Shown: positions 63,401 through 64,000 of the stretch, in pieces | How positions within the stretch are numbered: position 1 is the stretch's first letter | Layout of the letters: each line of letters begins with the position of its first letter | NCBI RefSeq assembly: GCF_007559335.1 | Contig: NZ_VMBG01000001.1 | Location: forward strand, 744,001 to 808,000 | Length of the DNA stretch: 64,000 nucleotides | Direction of reading: 5' to 3' | From: Rariglobus hedericola | Lineage (GTDB): Bacteria > Verrucomicrobiota > Verrucomicrobiia > Opitutales > Opitutaceae | The notes under the pieces: generated by a model | Databases searched by the model: none | Told to the model about the DNA's origin: nothing | The model's input: only the letters and a program-made list of their open reading frames with translations | Position numbers and translations under genes: made by a program

Positions 63401-63479
63401 GCGAGCGCACTTCCCTCGTCGGGGAAGCGGGGGCAAACGACCGGGAGGCGGGAGCCAGGGAGGAGTTCAGATGCTTCAT
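60465..63479 (-). CDS. Glycoside hydrolase family 2 protein
   Basis: About 1004 residues from ATG 63479 ([19 protein letters not shown]). The N-terminal sugar-binding domain has [35 protein letters not shown]. An Ig-like domain precedes the TIM barrel ([21 protein letters not shown], then [31 protein letters not shown]). The acid/base Glu is in [13 protein letters not shown] and the nucleophile Glu in [13 protein letters not shown]. About 350 extra C-terminal residues follow. The family includes beta-galactosidases, beta-glucuronidases and beta-mannosidases; the substrate is not determined. No clear signal peptide. The upstream in-frame codons include another ATG (MECSLSISP) with no better ribosome site. 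First gene of a two-gene unit. Confidence 0.88.
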   Translation of the reverse strand: [1004 protein letters not shown]

Positions 63480-63548
63480 TGGGGAGATAGAAAGGGAGCA
63501 TTCCATGCGGCCGATCATTGAGGGGCCGAGTTCAGGGAAATTCTCGTG

Positions 63549-63564
63549 AATCAAACGAGTGATT
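63549..63564. promoter_or_regulatory. AATCAAAC-type inverted repeat before the GH2 gene
   Basis: AATCA-N6-TGATT (core AATCAAAC-N2-GTGATT), 70 bp upstream of the GH2 ATG and about 117 bp before the rightward gene at 63681. It has the same spacing and core as the dyad at 56552-56573. Confidence 0.45.
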
Positions 63565-63680
63565 TTAGGCGTTGACAGCAAGTCTGTAAAATAACTTTTT
63601 TGGCGGTCCTCTTCACCCCCTGCCCGCGTGTCCTCCTCGGGCTGCATGCTGGCATAAGCCTCCCCCTTCCGTCCTCACCG

Positions 63681-64000
63681 ATGCCTGTTCGCATCTTCTG
63701 CTTTCTCCTCCTTCTCGTCTCCGGGTTCACGAGCTTGCGGGCCGTCACGTCGGTCACGTCCAACGGTGTTACTTGGACTTTGATGGAATCGCGCCAGACC
63801 GGTGCCTTCGTGAACGGAGATCCGTGGGTGATCGGGCCGGTGACCGTGACTTCGATCACGAACACGCTCAGCTCCCCCGACTACACGCCACGACCCGGCC
63901 AAAGCGGCTCGATGGTCAACCCCGGGACTGACGCCAAGCAGGGCTACGAGAGCAGCCTCAAAAACTACGTCGCCGCCCTAAACGCCGCCCTGCCCAACGG
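63681..64000 (+). CDS. Secreted protein, 5' part only
   Basis: The open frame begins at ATG 63681 and runs to the window end without a stop. It encodes a signal peptide (PVRIFCFLLLLVSGFTSLRA) and then VTSVTSNGVTWTLMESRQTG, a strand-rich stretch with NGDPWVIGPVTVTSI and a GSMVNPGTDAKQGYES motif. I associate this N-terminal pattern (GxFxNGDxWVxGPVTxTxI, GSMVNP, QGYxS) with large secreted proteins of Verrucomicrobiota, but no function is assigned. Divergent from the GH2 gene. Confidence 0.75.
   Translation, partial: MPVRIFCFLLLLVSGFTSLRAVTSVTSNGVTWTLMESRQTGAFVNGDPWVIGPVTVTSITNTLSSPDYTPRPGQSGSMVNPGTDAKQGYESSLKNYVAALNAALPN

Noticed and set aside
1-64000. CRISPR arrays, rRNA genes and transposase genes
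   Set aside because: No regularly spaced repeats, rRNA sequence or transposase frame was seen anywhere in the window.

Overview
The window is GC-rich, densely coded and reads as a chromosome segment from a Gram-negative member of the Verrucomicrobiota, most likely Opitutales/Opitutaceae. This is inferred from gene content: lipid A enzyme LpxI and an OmpW-type porin (outer membrane), very long secreted proteins carrying Ig-like, LamG and a shared tail module, glycoside hydrolases, and a decayed tyrosine recombinase of a type I associate with this group. No rRNA or marker gene was compared, so the assignment is an inference.

Layout. 1-8.5 kb: the 3' end of an exopolysaccharide BY-kinase gene, lpxI, a bifunctional-nuclease-domain gene, a dihydrouridine synthase, an ABC importer pair (binding protein plus ATPase, no permease beside it), hpt, a DUF3574 lipoprotein and an OmpW-like gene. 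8.5-13.5 kb: uvrB, a coiled-coil membrane protein and glutamate dehydrogenase. 13.5-19.3 kb: a complete Mrp Na+/H+ antiporter operon (A/B fused, then C, D, E, F, G), with every junction a 4-nt overlap. 19.4-25.8 kb: a phosphoserine-phosphatase-like gene, a family B DNA polymerase, MscS, and a clpS operon. 25.9-33.5 kb: a secreted metzincin, proS, a membrane-anchored unknown, recN and tRNA-Val(GAC). 33.8-42.7 kb: a leftward information-processing cluster, nusA-infB-rbfA-nrnA-truB-ribF, preceded by DUF2851 and NYN-domain genes. The nusA leader has a promoter-like site followed by a short GC hairpin with a U9 tract, which could be an attenuator.

42.7-50.8 kb is the accessory region. A tyrosine recombinase pseudogene with several frameshifts sits next to tRNA-Ser(TGA). 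It is split into an N-terminal part (about 42.9-43.7 kb) and a C-terminal part (about 50.2-50.4 kb). Between the halves lies a 6.5-kb cassette: two AraC-type regulators, an L-fucose-isomerase-like enzyme, a class II aldolase and a GH151-like (putative alpha-L-fucosidase) enzyme. Together these could release L-fucose, isomerise it and, after phosphorylation by a kinase encoded elsewhere, cleave it.

50.8-64 kb: a 1,916-residue secreted protein that appears to be a cysteine-free C25 (gingipain)-like domain interrupted by about 400 residues of Gly-rich repeats; a divergent MFS exporter/LysR pair; a GH2 glycosidase with a secreted helical-repeat protein; and the start of another secreted protein running off the end. 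The upstream regions of the 1,916-residue gene and of the GH2 gene share an AATCAAAC-N2-GTGATT motif that may be a common operator.

The most notable points are the fucose cassette inside a broken integrase, the candidate nusA attenuator, the interrupted cysteine-free C25-like protein, and the shared operator-like motif.
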